From positions 1-53,993 of the forward strand of contig CAAFYZ010000040.1 of the NCBI GenBank assembly GCA_900767415.1: a DNA stretch of 53,993 bases, read 5' to 3'. Below, one piece after another: positions 25,615 through 34,390 of the stretch. Below the pieces are notes generated by a model. That model was not told where the DNA came from and ran no database searches. It saw only the letters and a program-made list of their open reading frames with translations. This stretch comes from Clostridia bacterium. GTDB taxonomy: Bacteria; Bacillota; Clostridia; Oscillospirales; CAG-272. The translations under genes and the position numbers were made by a program. Position 1 is the first letter of the stretch, and the number at the start of each line of letters is the position of its first letter.

Positions 25615-26796
25615 TTATTTGCAGAGTCCGGCAAGGCGGTCGGCGATGTCGCACTCTTCCCACTTCACACCGAGATCCTCTCTTCCCATGTGTCCGTAGG
25701 CGGCGAGTTCTTTGTAGATCGGGCGACGGAGATCGAATTTACGGATAATGGCGGCGGGGCGCAGATCCACCGACTGCTCCACGGCGGCGACCAGTTTTTC
25801 GTCCGATACTTTTCCCGTGCCGAAGGTGTCGATCATCAAAGAGACCGGGCGTGCGACGCCGATCGCATAAGCGACCTGCACTTCGCAACGGTCGGCAAGT
25901 CCCGCCTTCACGATATTCTTTGCCACATAGCGGGCGGCATAAGAGGCACTGCGGTCCACCTTCGTCGGGTCTTTTCCCGAGAAGGCACCGCCGCCGTGGC
26001 GGGCATACCCGCCGTAGGTATCGACGATGATCTTCCGTCCCGTCAGACCGGTATCGCCGGCAGGACCGCCGATGACAAATCTTCCGGTCGGGTTCACATA
26101 AATCTTCGTCTCCCCCGAAAGAAGGTTGTGCGGGATCACGGGAAGAATGACCTGATCGATAATATCCTTGCGAATGGTATCGGTATCCATCTCCGCACTG
26201 TGCTGGGCGGAAACGACGACGGTATCGACGCGCACGGGTTTTCCGTTTTCGTATTCCACGGTCACCTGCGTCTTGCCGTCCGGGCGGAGATAGGAGAGTT
26301 TTCCGTTCTTTCTCACCTCGGTGAGGCGTTTCGCAAGGCGGTGCGCAAGAGAGATCGGCAGAGGCATGAGCTCGGGCGTCTCGTTGCAGGCATAGCCGAA
26401 CATCAGACCCTGGTCGCCCGCGCCGATGTCCAGGTCGTCTGTCATCTCCCCGCTCTTCGCCTCCGCGCAGCGGTCGACGCCGAGGGCGATGTCGGGGCTC
26501 TGCTCGTGCAGAGAGCTGAGGACGGCGCAGGTGGTCGCATCGAACCCGTACTTCGCACGGTCGTACCCGATCTCGCGGACGGTGTCGCGCACGATGCGCT
26601 GGATATCGACGCCCGCCTTGGTCGTCACCTCCCCCATGACGGTGATGATACCCGTCGTGGCAAAAGTCTCGCACGCGACACGGCTCATCGGGTCCTGACG
26701 AAGCATCTCGTCAAGAATCGCATCGGAAATCTTGTCGCAGATTTTGTCGGGATGCCCTTCCGTCACCGACTCGGATGTAAATAATTGTTTGCTCAT
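25615..26796 (-). CDS. metK: S-adenosylmethionine synthetase
   Basis: A 393-residue methionine adenosyltransferase making SAM from methionine and ATP. Signature segments are 'FTSESVTEGHPDKICDKISDAILD' at the N terminus, 'GAGDQGLMFGYA' (about residue 110) and 'GGGAFSGKDPTKVDRS' (about 250). The start at 26796 follows AAAAGGAGTATT; an upstream in-frame ATG lies inside the riboswitch terminator. Expression is controlled by the SAM-I riboswitch directly upstream, giving feedback by the product. Confidence 0.97.
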   Translation of the reverse strand: MSKQLFTSESVTEGHPDKICDKISDAILDEMLRQDPMSRVACETFATTGIITVMGEVTTKAGVDIQRIVRDTVREIGYDRAKYGFDATTCAVLSSLHEQSPDIALGVDRCAEAKSGEMTDDLDIGAGDQGLMFGYACNETPELMPLPISLAHRLAKRLTEVRKNGKLSYLRPDGKTQVTVEYENGKPVRVDTVVVSAQHSAEMDTDTIRKDIIDQVILPVIPHNLLSGETKIYVNPTGRFVIGGPAGDTGLTGRKIIVDTYGGYARHGGGAFSGKDPTKVDRSASYAARYVAKNIVKAGLADRCEVQVAYAIGVARPVSLMIDTFGTGKVSDEKLVAAVEQSVDLRPAAIIRKFDLRRPIYKELAAYGHMGREDLGVKWEECDIADRLAGLCK

Positions 26797-26820
26797 AATA
26801 CTCCTTTTCCGCTTATCAAC

Positions 26821-26856
26821 AAAAAAATCCCCGGGGTTCACAAAGACTCCCGAGGC
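26821..26856 (-). terminator. intrinsic terminator of the metK SAM-I riboswitch
   Basis: On the minus strand CCTCGGG pairs with CCCCGGG across a 13-base loop and is followed by GATTTTTTT. It ends transcription when SAM is bound, upstream of the metK SD. Confidence 0.88.
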
Positions 26857-26862
26857 AAAGAC

Positions 26863-26950
26863 ATACTCATCTCTCAGGAATTGGCACCTTACATCTCTGT
26901 AGGTTGCCGGGCTTCACAGGGCCAGTCCCTCCGCCACTCTTGATAAGCAT
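26863..26950 (-). ncRNA. SAM-I (S-box) riboswitch aptamer upstream of metK
   Basis: Minus-strand reading gives the S-box landmarks in order: CTTATCAAGAG, GGAGGGACTGGCCC, GAAGCCCGGCAACC, GGTGCCAATTCC. The closing helix P1 forms between ATGCTTATC (26950-26942) and GATGAGTAT (26871-26863) with two G-U pairs. It binds SAM and favours the downstream terminator, lowering metK expression when SAM is plentiful. Confidence 0.97.
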
Positions 26951-26968
26951 ATTGAATTTTCGACATAC

Positions 26969-26997
26969 AGTATACCATACCTTTTCGGAAATTGCAA
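26969..26997 (-). promoter_or_regulatory. sigma-A promoter of the metK riboswitch transcript
   Basis: Minus strand TTGCAA (26997-26992), 17-bp spacer, TATACT (26974-26969), about 20 bp before the aptamer. Confidence 0.88.
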
Positions 26998-27007
26998 GGG
27001 GTTTTGC

Positions 27008-27053
27008 AAAAAAAGTCGTCCCGACGGAAAACTTTTCGTTTTCCGTCGGGACG
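27008..27053 (-). terminator. terminator of the phosphofructokinase gene
   Basis: CGTCCCGACGGAAAAC with its complement forms a 16-bp stem with a small loop, followed on the minus strand by ACTTTTTTT. Confidence 0.92.
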
Positions 27054-27067
27054 GCACGACTCTTTTC

Positions 27068-28309
27068 TTACGGCAGGACAAAATGCACCGGCATACCGTC
27101 TTCGTACTTCGGCTCGACCTCTCCGCGGATCAAAGGGGCGAGATAACGAAGGCAGGCGTCCGTCACGCCGTTGCCCGCCGCATTGATGAAGGCATCCGGC
27201 AGGGTGCGCACGGCGTTCGCCACACCGTCGACGCGCTCGGCGCGGATGTCGGTGCGGTACGGCTCGTCCGAAAGGCGCTCGAAACTCATGATCACGCCGC
27301 TCTCTCCGCGCACGGCGGCAGAGACGGCGGCGGCACCGATCCTGAGGGATTCTTCGATGTCGGTGCGGGACGCGAGGTGTGCGGCACAGCGTTGTGGCAG
27401 ATTCAGTTCCACCGAGCGCACCTTGCAGCCGATCTCCTCCCGCACGATGTGTTCGAGCACCTTCCCCGCTCCGGCGAGATACTGATGCCCGAAGGCGTCG
27501 GTCGCTCCCGACTGCGCACTCGCGCCGACGTAGGTACCGTCGGCATAGCGTGCCCCCTCCGAAATCGCGACGACGACGTTCGGATGCTTTTCAAACGCGG
27601 CGTTGACCGACGAGAGGAACGCGTCTTTATCGAAGGGACGCTCGGGGAAATACAGAAGGTCGGGGGCGCGCCCGCCCGAAAGTCCCGGCAGAGCGGCGGC
27701 GGCGGTCAGCCAGCCGGCGTCCCGTCCCATGATCTCGACGATCGTCACCGCACGCACGGTATAGACCGCGGTGTCCGAAAGAATCTCCCGCATGGTTGCG
27801 GCAATGTACTTTGCCGCCGAGCCGAAGCCCGGGGTGTGATCGGTGCCGGCAAGGTCGTTGTCGATGGTCTTCGGCACACCGACGACGGTCAGGGGATACC
27901 TGACGGTCGCGGCATAAGCCGAAAGCTTTGCCACCGTGTCCATGGAATCGTTCCCTCCGATATAGAAGAAGAAATGAATGTCGTATTTTTCAAAAATCTC
28001 AAAAAGGCGGCGATAGACCGTCTCGTCTTCCCGAAACGGCTTCAGTTTTTTGCGGCAGGAACCGAGTGCCGCCGCGGGTGTCAGCGCGAGCGTATCGAGA
28101 TCCGACTCTTCCCGAAAAATATCGAGAAGATCCACCATCTCCTCGGAAAGAAGCCCTTCGATCCCGTGCCGCATACCGTAAAGCGTGCCGATTTTCCCCT
28201 CCCCGTGTGCCTTCACGGCACCGCGAATGACCCCGGCAAGGGTCGCGTTGATCGCCGAAGTGGGACCGCCCGACTGACCGACAACGGCGTTGTTTTTTTG
28301 CTGATTCAT
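27068..28309 (-). CDS. 6-phosphofructokinase, PPi-dependent type
   Basis: A 413-residue phosphofructokinase family protein. The residues that usually mark pyrophosphate use are present: 'GGNDSMDT', with Asp where ATP-dependent enzymes have Gly, and 'PKTIDNDL', with Lys where they have Gly. 'GRDAGWLTAAAAL' also fits the PPi group. It would phosphorylate fructose 6-phosphate, reversibly, with pyrophosphate. Asn in place of the first Asp of the usual GGDDS is a group-specific variation. The start at 28309 was chosen because the frame upstream runs through the promoter. Phosphoryl donor is inferred from these residues. Confidence 0.88.
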   Translation of the reverse strand: MNQQKNNAVVGQSGGPTSAINATLAGVIRGAVKAHGEGKIGTLYGMRHGIEGLLSEEMVDLLDIFREESDLDTLALTPAAALGSCRKKLKPFREDETVYRRLFEIFEKYDIHFFFYIGGNDSMDTVAKLSAYAATVRYPLTVVGVPKTIDNDLAGTDHTPGFGSAAKYIAATMREILSDTAVYTVRAVTIVEIMGRDAGWLTAAAALPGLSGGRAPDLLYFPERPFDKDAFLSSVNAAFEKHPNVVVAISEGARYADGTYVGASAQSGATDAFGHQYLAGAGKVLEHIVREEIGCKVRSVELNLPQRCAAHLASRTDIEESLRIGAAAVSAAVRGESGVIMSFERLSDEPYRTDIRAERVDGVANAVRTLPDAFINAAGNGVTDACLRYLAPLIRGEVEPKYEDGMPVHFVLP

Positions 28310-28346
28310 GCTTTTCTCCGTATTCTTGCGTACTTTTAACCTTTTC

Positions 28347-28375
28347 AGTATAGCACAAACGGCGGGAAGTTGCAA
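28347..28375 (-). promoter_or_regulatory. sigma-A promoter of the phosphofructokinase gene
   Basis: Minus strand TTGCAA (28375-28370), 17-bp spacer, TATACT (28352-28347), with an extended TGC. Confidence 0.85.
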
Positions 28376-28418
28376 TCGTTTTTCGGAAAAATCCGTCGGA
28401 AAACCGCGAAAAAGCAGA

Positions 28419-28487
28419 AAAAAAGAAAATAAGGCCCCTCCGTGAGAGTGTCAAAGTCCGACACTCTCACGGAGGCACCTTATTTTA
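28419..28487 (-). terminator. strong terminator of the terB-ATPase-helicase-hslO operon
   Basis: A 16-bp perfect stem (CCTCCGTGAGAGTGTC and complement, 7-base loop) extended by AAAATAAGG/CCTTATTTT. The minus-strand product ends in TTATTTTC and a T run. Confidence 0.92.
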
Positions 28488-28494
28488 TCATAGG

Positions 28495-29013
28495 TCACAG
28501 CAAAGAAAGGTTGAGACGGGAGATTGCCTCGACGAGATATTTTTCGCGGTCGAAGCCGAAATCATAAAAATAGGCGTGCTCCGCAAGATCGACGGCAAGA
28601 CACGGACACACGGAGAACGCGAAATCGGGCGGCGACGCAATCTCAAAGCGAACATCTCCCCGCCGGTCGGAAAAAATGCAAAGAAAGCCGTCGCGTGCCT
28701 GCCGTGCCGTCTGCAGAAGTTCGTAGCGGAAGGCGGCGTCGGACGCATACCGTCGGAGGGCGGGCGATGCTTTTTCTCTTCCTTCCGAAAACGAAGAAAA
28801 ATACACGTCGTGCAAAAGGATCTCCCGTGCGATGGGGAGCATCTGTCGCTCCGCTCCGCGCAGATGCGCCGTGAGAATCTCCCGTGTGTCAAGCGACTCC
28901 CTTGCGGGAAAACTTTTTTTCAGAAGAGAAAGGCGGGCGGCAAGCCGCCTCCGATAGGCAAAGTGCTCTCCGAACGAAAGTTCCGAAACGAACGGCAGAT
29001 ACGGCACATCCAT
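28495..29013 (-). CDS. divergent Fe/Mn superoxide dismutase-fold protein
   Basis: A 172-residue protein, shorter than typical Fe/Mn SODs (about 195-210). The C-terminal half reads like SOD: 'RDGFLCIFSD', then 'AVDLAEHAYFYDFGFDREKYL', which corresponds to DxWEHAYYLDYxNRRxxYL. Candidate metal ligands are all present: His in 'FGEHFAY', His in 'LLHDVYF', and Asp and His in 'VDLAEH'. Second-shell residues have changed: the second His and the active-site Tyr of the N-terminal HHxxHH..Y motif are missing and the Trp of DxWEH is Leu. It may be an active SOD, a changed-metal enzyme or a structural relative. Last gene of the six-gene operon, 67 bp after hslO, which also answers oxidative stress. Confidence 0.7.
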   Translation of the reverse strand: MDVPYLPFVSELSFGEHFAYRRRLAARLSLLKKSFPARESLDTREILTAHLRGAERQMLPIAREILLHDVYFSSFSEGREKASPALRRYASDAAFRYELLQTARQARDGFLCIFSDRRGDVRFEIASPPDFAFSVCPCLAVDLAEHAYFYDFGFDREKYLVEAISRLNLSLL

Positions 29014-29080
29014 AAAAGAGTCCTCCGATGCGGTGAAGGTTCTCTCTCAGTGTATGCAGGAGGTGTCCGTTTGTTTCCGC

Positions 29081-29974
29081 TCAGGACAGTAACTCTTTTT
29101 CGGAGAAGGTATATTCCTTTTTGCAAAAACGGCAGACCGCCGTCAGCTCGCGTGCCTTCCCTTCCGCCTCCTGCTCGTCGAGCAGTTTTTTCACTTCCTC
29201 TTTTCCGAGGGAACGGATCTTCGCCTTCATGCGGTCGGCACAGCAGTCGCAACGGTAAGCGACCGTCAGGGTATCGAAGGGGTCGTAAGGAATGTCGCAG
29301 AGGGCAATGTCGGCAATCTCCGAGAGCGTCTTCCCGTCGCGGAAATAATGGGAGATCGCCGAAAGAGCGTCGGCGTTGCGCTCCAGTTTTTCCACCGTAT
29401 CTTCATCGGGAAAAGGCATGAGCTGTATCAGAACGCCCCCGGCGGCAAGGCAGGAGCCGTCCCCGGAAATCAGCACACCGAGAGACAATACGGTCGGGAT
29501 CTGCTCACTCTCGGCAAAGTAGGCGGCGAGGTCCTCTGCGATCTCCCCGCTCGTGATGGCGGTCGTACCCGTCTGCGGCTCGGCACCCGGGTGATCTCTG
29601 CCGACAAAGAGCGTCCCCGCGCCGACGGCGGCACCGACGTCCAGTTTTCCGTTCGGTTTCCGTGCGGGATCGGCGGCGGGATTTTCGATATATCCTTTTA
29701 CGTTGCCGTAATAATCGGCAACTGCGAGCAGACGCCCCGCGCTCCCGTCTCCCATGAATCCGACGGTCAGGGTGTCCCCCGCCTCGGGGAGCATAGAGCC
29801 GATCATGGACGCCGCACTGATCAGCCGCCCGAGGGCGGCGGAGGCGGTCGGTGCCGTATGATGGGTTCTGATCATATCGTTCACGAGTTTTGTCGAATCG
29901 ATCACGAGAATCCTCGCCGAGCCGTCACGGGTCATCCCCCGTAAAATGCGACTCTCTTCGCTCTTGTTTTCCAT
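29081..29974 (-). CDS. hslO: redox-regulated chaperone Hsp33
   Basis: A 297-residue Hsp33. The C-terminal zinc site with four Cys is visible in 'RCDCCADRM' and 'CRFCKKEY'; its oxidation releases zinc and activates the holdase. N-terminal features 'TRDGSARILVIDSTKLVNDM' and 'HHTAPTASAALGRLISAA' are family-typical. Start at 29974 with GGAGG upstream; the longer frame overlaps the methyltransferase. It is 32 bp after that gene with no terminator in between, so it appears to be in the terB-ATPase-helicase transcript. Confidence 0.95.
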   Translation of the reverse strand: MENKSEESRILRGMTRDGSARILVIDSTKLVNDMIRTHHTAPTASAALGRLISAASMIGSMLPEAGDTLTVGFMGDGSAGRLLAVADYYGNVKGYIENPAADPARKPNGKLDVGAAVGAGTLFVGRDHPGAEPQTGTTAITSGEIAEDLAAYFAESEQIPTVLSLGVLISGDGSCLAAGGVLIQLMPFPDEDTVEKLERNADALSAISHYFRDGKTLSEIADIALCDIPYDPFDTLTVAYRCDCCADRMKAKIRSLGKEEVKKLLDEQEAEGKARELTAVCRFCKKEYTFSEKELLS

Positions 29975-30006
29975 AGTAACCTCCGTTCTTTCCGTACGAA
30001 AGAAAA

Positions 30007-30765
30007 TCAATCTTTTTTACAGCGGGCGGCAATAAAAATCCGATCGTCCGCGTCCGTCGCATCGGCAAAGGAAAAATCCGAATACGCCCCGAGAAATTCG
30101 AATCCGCTCTTTTCGAGCATTCGTCTAAGCACGGCAAGGGGGAACATCCGCTCTCTTTGCACATCGTCATGGCGAAGATAGCGTCCGTCCTTTTGCCTCT
30201 CGAAAAGGGTGATGTAAAAATCACACAGGCGAAGGCGGGGACGATAGCGATTCTCCCATACGCAAAAATACCTGCCCTCTTCCATCACATACGTGTTTTC
30301 TGCGTAAACCGTCTCGAATTTATGTTTTCCGTTGACATCGAAAAGGAAGAGTCCGTCGGGATTCAGATAGTTATGAACAAGCGCGAACGTGCGCTCCGCC
30401 TCCCCCTCTTCCCAAAGGTGATTGATGCTGTCCATCGAAGAGACGACGGCATCCACCGTGCCGTAAAGTTCGAAGTCCGTCATATCCTGAAGGAGCCAGA
30501 GTATCTCGTCCGCAAATCCCTCTTTTTCCGCCATGTCGCGGGCGCGGCCGAGCATCTCCACCGAGCCGTCGACGCCCGTCATATCGTACCCGCGTCGTGC
30601 AAGTTCCCGCGTGATCCGACCGGTGCCGCAGGCGAGGTCGAGAACCAGTTCCGGCTTCTTTTTCAGCCATTTTGTAAAGTTTTGTTCATAAAAATCGACA
30701 AAATCCGACGGGTTCACCGCCTGATTCACCCGATCGTAGAAGGGTGCTATCAAATCGTAAATCAT
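30007..30765 (-). CDS. class I SAM-dependent methyltransferase
   Basis: A 252-residue methyltransferase. 'YDLIAPFYDRVNQ' at the N terminus and the SAM-binding 'VLDLACGTGRITRELA' near residue 42, followed by 'GVDGSVEMLGRAR', place it in the UbiE/small-molecule methyltransferase group. There is no DNA-methylase NPPY motif, so DNA is an unlikely target; substrate unknown. The ATG overlaps the helicase stop (30762-30765), implying coupling to the TerB-ATPase-helicase triad. Confidence 0.85.
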   Translation of the reverse strand: MIYDLIAPFYDRVNQAVNPSDFVDFYEQNFTKWLKKKPELVLDLACGTGRITRELARRGYDMTGVDGSVEMLGRARDMAEKEGFADEILWLLQDMTDFELYGTVDAVVSSMDSINHLWEEGEAERTFALVHNYLNPDGLFLFDVNGKHKFETVYAENTYVMEEGRYFCVWENRYRPRLRLCDFYITLFERQKDGRYLRHDDVQRERMFPLAVLRRMLEKSGFEFLGAYSDFSFADATDADDRIFIAARCKKD

Positions 30766-32999
30766 TCCGTTTCCTTTCCGGCAAAGCGCTCGATCACCTC
30801 CGCGGCGTCCAGCCGGTCTTCGGCATACGCCTCCCGCAGAAGCTCGGGCGGGATAAAGTCGTCATACTTATCGAACACGGGGCATTCCCCGTCGGAAACC
30901 AACGATTCGGTCGAAAGACCGTCTCTTATAAGAATCCCGCGGATTCGCTCGGGGAGCGTCATACCGTCCCCCTTCGCCTTGAAGGTGATATAACAGCAAC
31001 CGACGCTCCCGATATCGGAAAGACCGAGTTCTGCGGCGTATTTTTGCAAAAAGCGACGCATCGTACGGAAGGAGCGCGTACCGAGCCACGGAAAAAGAAC
31101 GTAGCTCTGCCCGCCGAGGGGGATCAGAAGGCGGGAGTCCATGCCGGCAATCCGCGCGACGCGGCGGGCGTGCTCAAGTCTTGCGGCGGCATTCTCGCCG
31201 AGGAAGGGATACGCTTTTTCCCCCGCGAGAATCTCGCGCATTTTCAGAAGCAGTTTCGTATGGATCTCCCCGCTGTCGCCGGGCCAGGAGATCTCCATCT
31301 TCCCTTCCACCGCCTTGACGAAAATCAGCTTGCGCGAAAGGTCGGTCTCGGTAACCTCCCACACCCGCCCCGCAAGTGCGAAACGGTCGCCGACGGGCGG
31401 CGGCGTGGTAATGGTGCCGATCTCTTCGCTGTCGCGGCGCACGGTATAGTCTTCGCTGTCCTTGAACACCGCATAAAACTTGAAACTGTTGGTCAGTCGC
31501 TCTCCCGCAAGTCCGACGATCAGCCCGCGCGTCTCTGTCATCTCGAGGTAGTCGCCGTTTACCATGGAGACGAGAAGTTCGCGATAAGTCTCCTTCGGCA
31601 GAGAGGCGAGCGGCGGGAGGGAGAGCACCCAATCGGCGAGGGCGCGGGGCGAAAGTTCGCCCGAAGAGGCGAGAATCGACAGCGTCTGCTGAAACGCGAG
31701 CGAAAGGGGCATACGCCGCACGCGCGGCGGCTCGATAAACCGTTCGGTTGCGTAAAGATCCACGATAGCGATTCCGCGGAGAAGTTCCCACGGAATGATC
31801 TCGGGGAGAGGCGCGTTCGGCAGCGGCATCTCTTCGCGGTAGACCATCACCATCTCTGGGGGATTGCCTCGTCTGCCCGAGCGTCCGAGTCGCTGGAGGA
31901 ATCCCGAAACGGTCGTGGGGGCGCCCATCTGCGCGACACGTTCGAGTTTTCCGATGTCGATGCCGAGTTCCATCGTTACCGTCGCGCAGGTGACGGCGCG
32001 CGTCACGGTTTCGTCCTTCATCTTCTCTTCGGCATCTTCCCGCAAGGAGGCGGAAAGGTTGCCGTGATGAATCAGGAAAATATCGTCTTCTCCCCTCGCC
32101 TTCGCGATCTGACGGAGGGTGGCGGTAACGTATTCCGTCTCTTCGCGGGAGTTGGAAAAGACCAGTGCCTTCTTCCCCGCCACGGCGTCGTATAGGTATT
32201 CGTACCCGGGGTCGAGCCGTGCGCGTCCCTCGCCGTCATCGTCCGACGAAGAGACAAGACGTGCCTGCGTCTCCCGCGCGTCCTGAATGTAAAAATGTTC
32301 CATGCCGAGAATCCAGCGGAGCGGACACTTCGGCGGCGGGGGTGCGATACATTCTCTCCCGTCTGCGCCGCACAGCCATGTCGCCGCTACCGAAAGATCG
32401 CCAATCGTCGCGGAGAGACCGATCCGACGGGGCTTATGCCCGATGGCACGGGAAAGCCGCGCGATCTGACAGAGGACCTGCGCACCGCGGTCGGTGCCGA
32501 TCAGTGCGTGAATCTCGTCGATCACGATATAGCGCAGATCCGCGAACAGACGCGGCAGGTCGTTTGCACGGTTCATCAGCATGGATTCGAGCGATTCCGG
32601 TGTGATCTGCAAGATCCCGGCGGGATTTTTCAGAAGTTCGGTCTTCTTCGTCGCACCGACATCTCCGTGCCAGCGCGTCAGAGGAATGCCCGATGCGTCG
32701 AGCACCTCCTCCATACGCAGAAACTGGTCGTTGATCAGCGATTTCAGCGGCGCGATATAGAGGACGAAGACGGACGGCACGCGGGGCGGACGGGTCGCAA
32801 GTTCCGAGAGAATCGGAAAAAAAGCCGCCTCCGTCTTCCCGGACGCCGTCGAAGAGGAGAGCAAAAGGTTGGCGTCGGTCTCGAAAATCACCCGTGCCGC
32901 CTGCAACTGAATCTCGCGCAGCTCCGTCCAGCCGTGCGTATAGATATATTCCCTGATATAGGACGGGAAGCGGGAAAAAATCCTGTCCGCCTCGGTCAT
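30762..32999 (-). CDS. Lhr-like DEAD/DEAH-box helicase (BrxHI-like)
   Basis: A 745-residue superfamily 2 helicase. Motif I 'SSSTASGKTEAAF' lies near residue 48, motif II 'VIDEIH' near 160, motif III 'LSATIGD' near 200 and motif VI 'LGRSGRRGNP' near 365. After the two RecA-like domains comes a winged-helix/Lhr-core region of about 350 residues, as in Lhr-type helicases. It should translocate on nucleic acid with ATP. A helicase of this type next to a BrxD-like ATPase recalls brxHI-brxD pairs in BREX type 2, and next to TerB_N proteins it forms a recurrent triad. Stop overlaps the downstream methyltransferase by 4 bases. Confidence 0.85.
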   Translation of the reverse strand: MTEADRIFSRFPSYIREYIYTHGWTELREIQLQAARVIFETDANLLLSSSTASGKTEAAFFPILSELATRPPRVPSVFVLYIAPLKSLINDQFLRMEEVLDASGIPLTRWHGDVGATKKTELLKNPAGILQITPESLESMLMNRANDLPRLFADLRYIVIDEIHALIGTDRGAQVLCQIARLSRAIGHKPRRIGLSATIGDLSVAATWLCGADGRECIAPPPPKCPLRWILGMEHFYIQDARETQARLVSSSDDDGEGRARLDPGYEYLYDAVAGKKALVFSNSREETEYVTATLRQIAKARGEDDIFLIHHGNLSASLREDAEEKMKDETVTRAVTCATVTMELGIDIGKLERVAQMGAPTTVSGFLQRLGRSGRRGNPPEMVMVYREEMPLPNAPLPEIIPWELLRGIAIVDLYATERFIEPPRVRRMPLSLAFQQTLSILASSGELSPRALADWVLSLPPLASLPKETYRELLVSMVNGDYLEMTETRGLIVGLAGERLTNSFKFYAVFKDSEDYTVRRDSEEIGTITTPPPVGDRFALAGRVWEVTETDLSRKLIFVKAVEGKMEISWPGDSGEIHTKLLLKMREILAGEKAYPFLGENAAARLEHARRVARIAGMDSRLLIPLGGQSYVLFPWLGTRSFRTMRRFLQKYAAELGLSDIGSVGCCYITFKAKGDGMTLPERIRGILIRDGLSTESLVSDGECPVFDKYDDFIPPELLREAYAEDRLDAAEVIERFAGKETE

Positions 33000-33019
33000 G
33001 GCGTTCTCCTTTCGGCAAT

Positions 33020-34390
33020 TCAGAATTCGAGATCAAAGAGACTGATCTTTTGTTTTTTGTCGTTTTTTGTATCGTTTTCCGATTCGGAATTTGAAAAATT
33101 CTGTGTCGGTTTTGCTTCAAAATCTTTCATTACGTCATCAAAATGCAAATCTTTGTTGTCACGGAGAATGTTCAGAAGAGAAAGATAGTCGCGGATCATC
33201 TCACGTGGCATCAGAAGTTCTTCCGCACCTGCGCGGGATGCCGAGATGCGCAAAAAGCGTTCGATCTCCTCGTCGGAGAGCGGCGGTGTCTCGGTCTCTT
33301 CCCTTTGCATATACAGTTTTGTCAGACGGCGGATCAGGGCGAGAAGCTCGTTGTCGGAGAGTCGACGCAGGCGGATAACGGGAGAAGAAAGATCCCGATA
33401 GCCGAGTTCCGTATAGCGGGAGTCCGCCAGTCGGCTGCGCAATGCCTCGTAACTGAAAAGTCCGCGGCGGGTATCTTCGAGAAATTGCGGCGTCCCGCCG
33501 AAGATCACCCCGAGAGAGGACGCGCGCCCCTGCATGGTGTCGTTGAAAATCGTGAGGATTTTCTCGTAATTTGCCTCGCGGGAAATGCGGTTCGGAATTT
33601 TATAAAGATCGATACATTCGTCGATAAAGAGAATCAGCCCGGCATACCCGAGTTTTGTCGCGAAGGCGGCAAAGAGCTTGACAAAATCATACCAGTTGTC
33701 GTCTCCGATCACCGTCCCGACGGAAAATCCGAGCGCCGCCTTTGCCTCCGTGCGCGTCGCGAATTCTCCGCGAAGCCAGCGCAGGCAGGCACTCTTCTTC
33801 TCCGCATCGTCGGCAAGAGACGCGGCGTAATACGCACCGAGCACGCGGGCGAAGTCGAATCCGCCGACGCTCTCCTCGGATGCCGAGAGGGTGAGGATCA
33901 CCCGCTTTTTCAGTTCGCTTTCAAACTTTTCGTCCTCCGGCAGAATACCGTCGGCGACGATCTCGTTTTTCAGTCTGACGAAGTGGCGGGACAGCACGGA
34001 AGAGAGTGCGCCCCCTTCGGGCGATGCTTTGCTCGAAAGGTGCATCATCAACTCGCGATAGGTGGCGAGCCCCGCGCCGTTTCCGCCCGTCAGACGCCGC
34101 TCGGGAGACAGGTCGGCATCCGCGCACAAAAACCCGCGATCGAGCGCGTATCCGCGCAGAAGCTGAATCAGAAAACTCTTGCCGCTCCCGTACCGCCCGA
34201 TCAGAAAGCGGCAGGCGGCACCCCCTTCTCCGACCGCGGAAAAGTCGTCGAGCAGTGTGGCGATCTCTTCCTTCCGCCCGATCGCGATATACGGTGCGCC
34301 CGTGCGGGGCACGACCCCCGCCGTCAGGGACGCAAGCAGGGTATTCAAAATCCGTTTCGGCACTTTGATCCGATTCATTTCTTCAGCCAT
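33020..34390 (-). CDS. BREX BrxD-like P-loop ATPase (DUF2791)
   Basis: A 456-residue ATPase. Walker A 'IGRYGSGKSFLIQLL' is at about residue 63-77, Walker B 'LILFIDEC' near 250, and 'GVIFGGTPQFLED' near 292 acts as a sensor-like segment. The layout matches the P-loop family DUF2791, which includes BrxD. The C terminus is a Ser/Asn/Asp/Lys-rich tail of about 30 residues ending in 'SLFDLEF', a possible docking peptide. It overlaps the TerB gene by 16 bases and ends 20 bp before the helicase, so the three are translated together. Likely a loader or partner ATPase for the helicase (inference). Confidence 0.82.
   Translation of the reverse strand: MAEEMNRIKVPKRILNTLLASLTAGVVPRTGAPYIAIGRKEEIATLLDDFSAVGEGGAACRFLIGRYGSGKSFLIQLLRGYALDRGFLCADADLSPERRLTGGNGAGLATYRELMMHLSSKASPEGGALSSVLSRHFVRLKNEIVADGILPEDEKFESELKKRVILTLSASEESVGGFDFARVLGAYYAASLADDAEKKSACLRWLRGEFATRTEAKAALGFSVGTVIGDDNWYDFVKLFAAFATKLGYAGLILFIDECIDLYKIPNRISREANYEKILTIFNDTMQGRASSLGVIFGGTPQFLEDTRRGLFSYEALRSRLADSRYTELGYRDLSSPVIRLRRLSDNELLALIRRLTKLYMQREETETPPLSDEEIERFLRISASRAGAEELLMPREMIRDYLSLLNILRDNKDLHFDDVMKDFEAKPTQNFSNSESENDTKNDKKQKISLFDLEF

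Noticed and set aside
30744..32195. 483-residue open frame on the plus strand
   Set aside because: Shadow of the Lhr-like helicase, which carries all helicase motifs on the minus strand.
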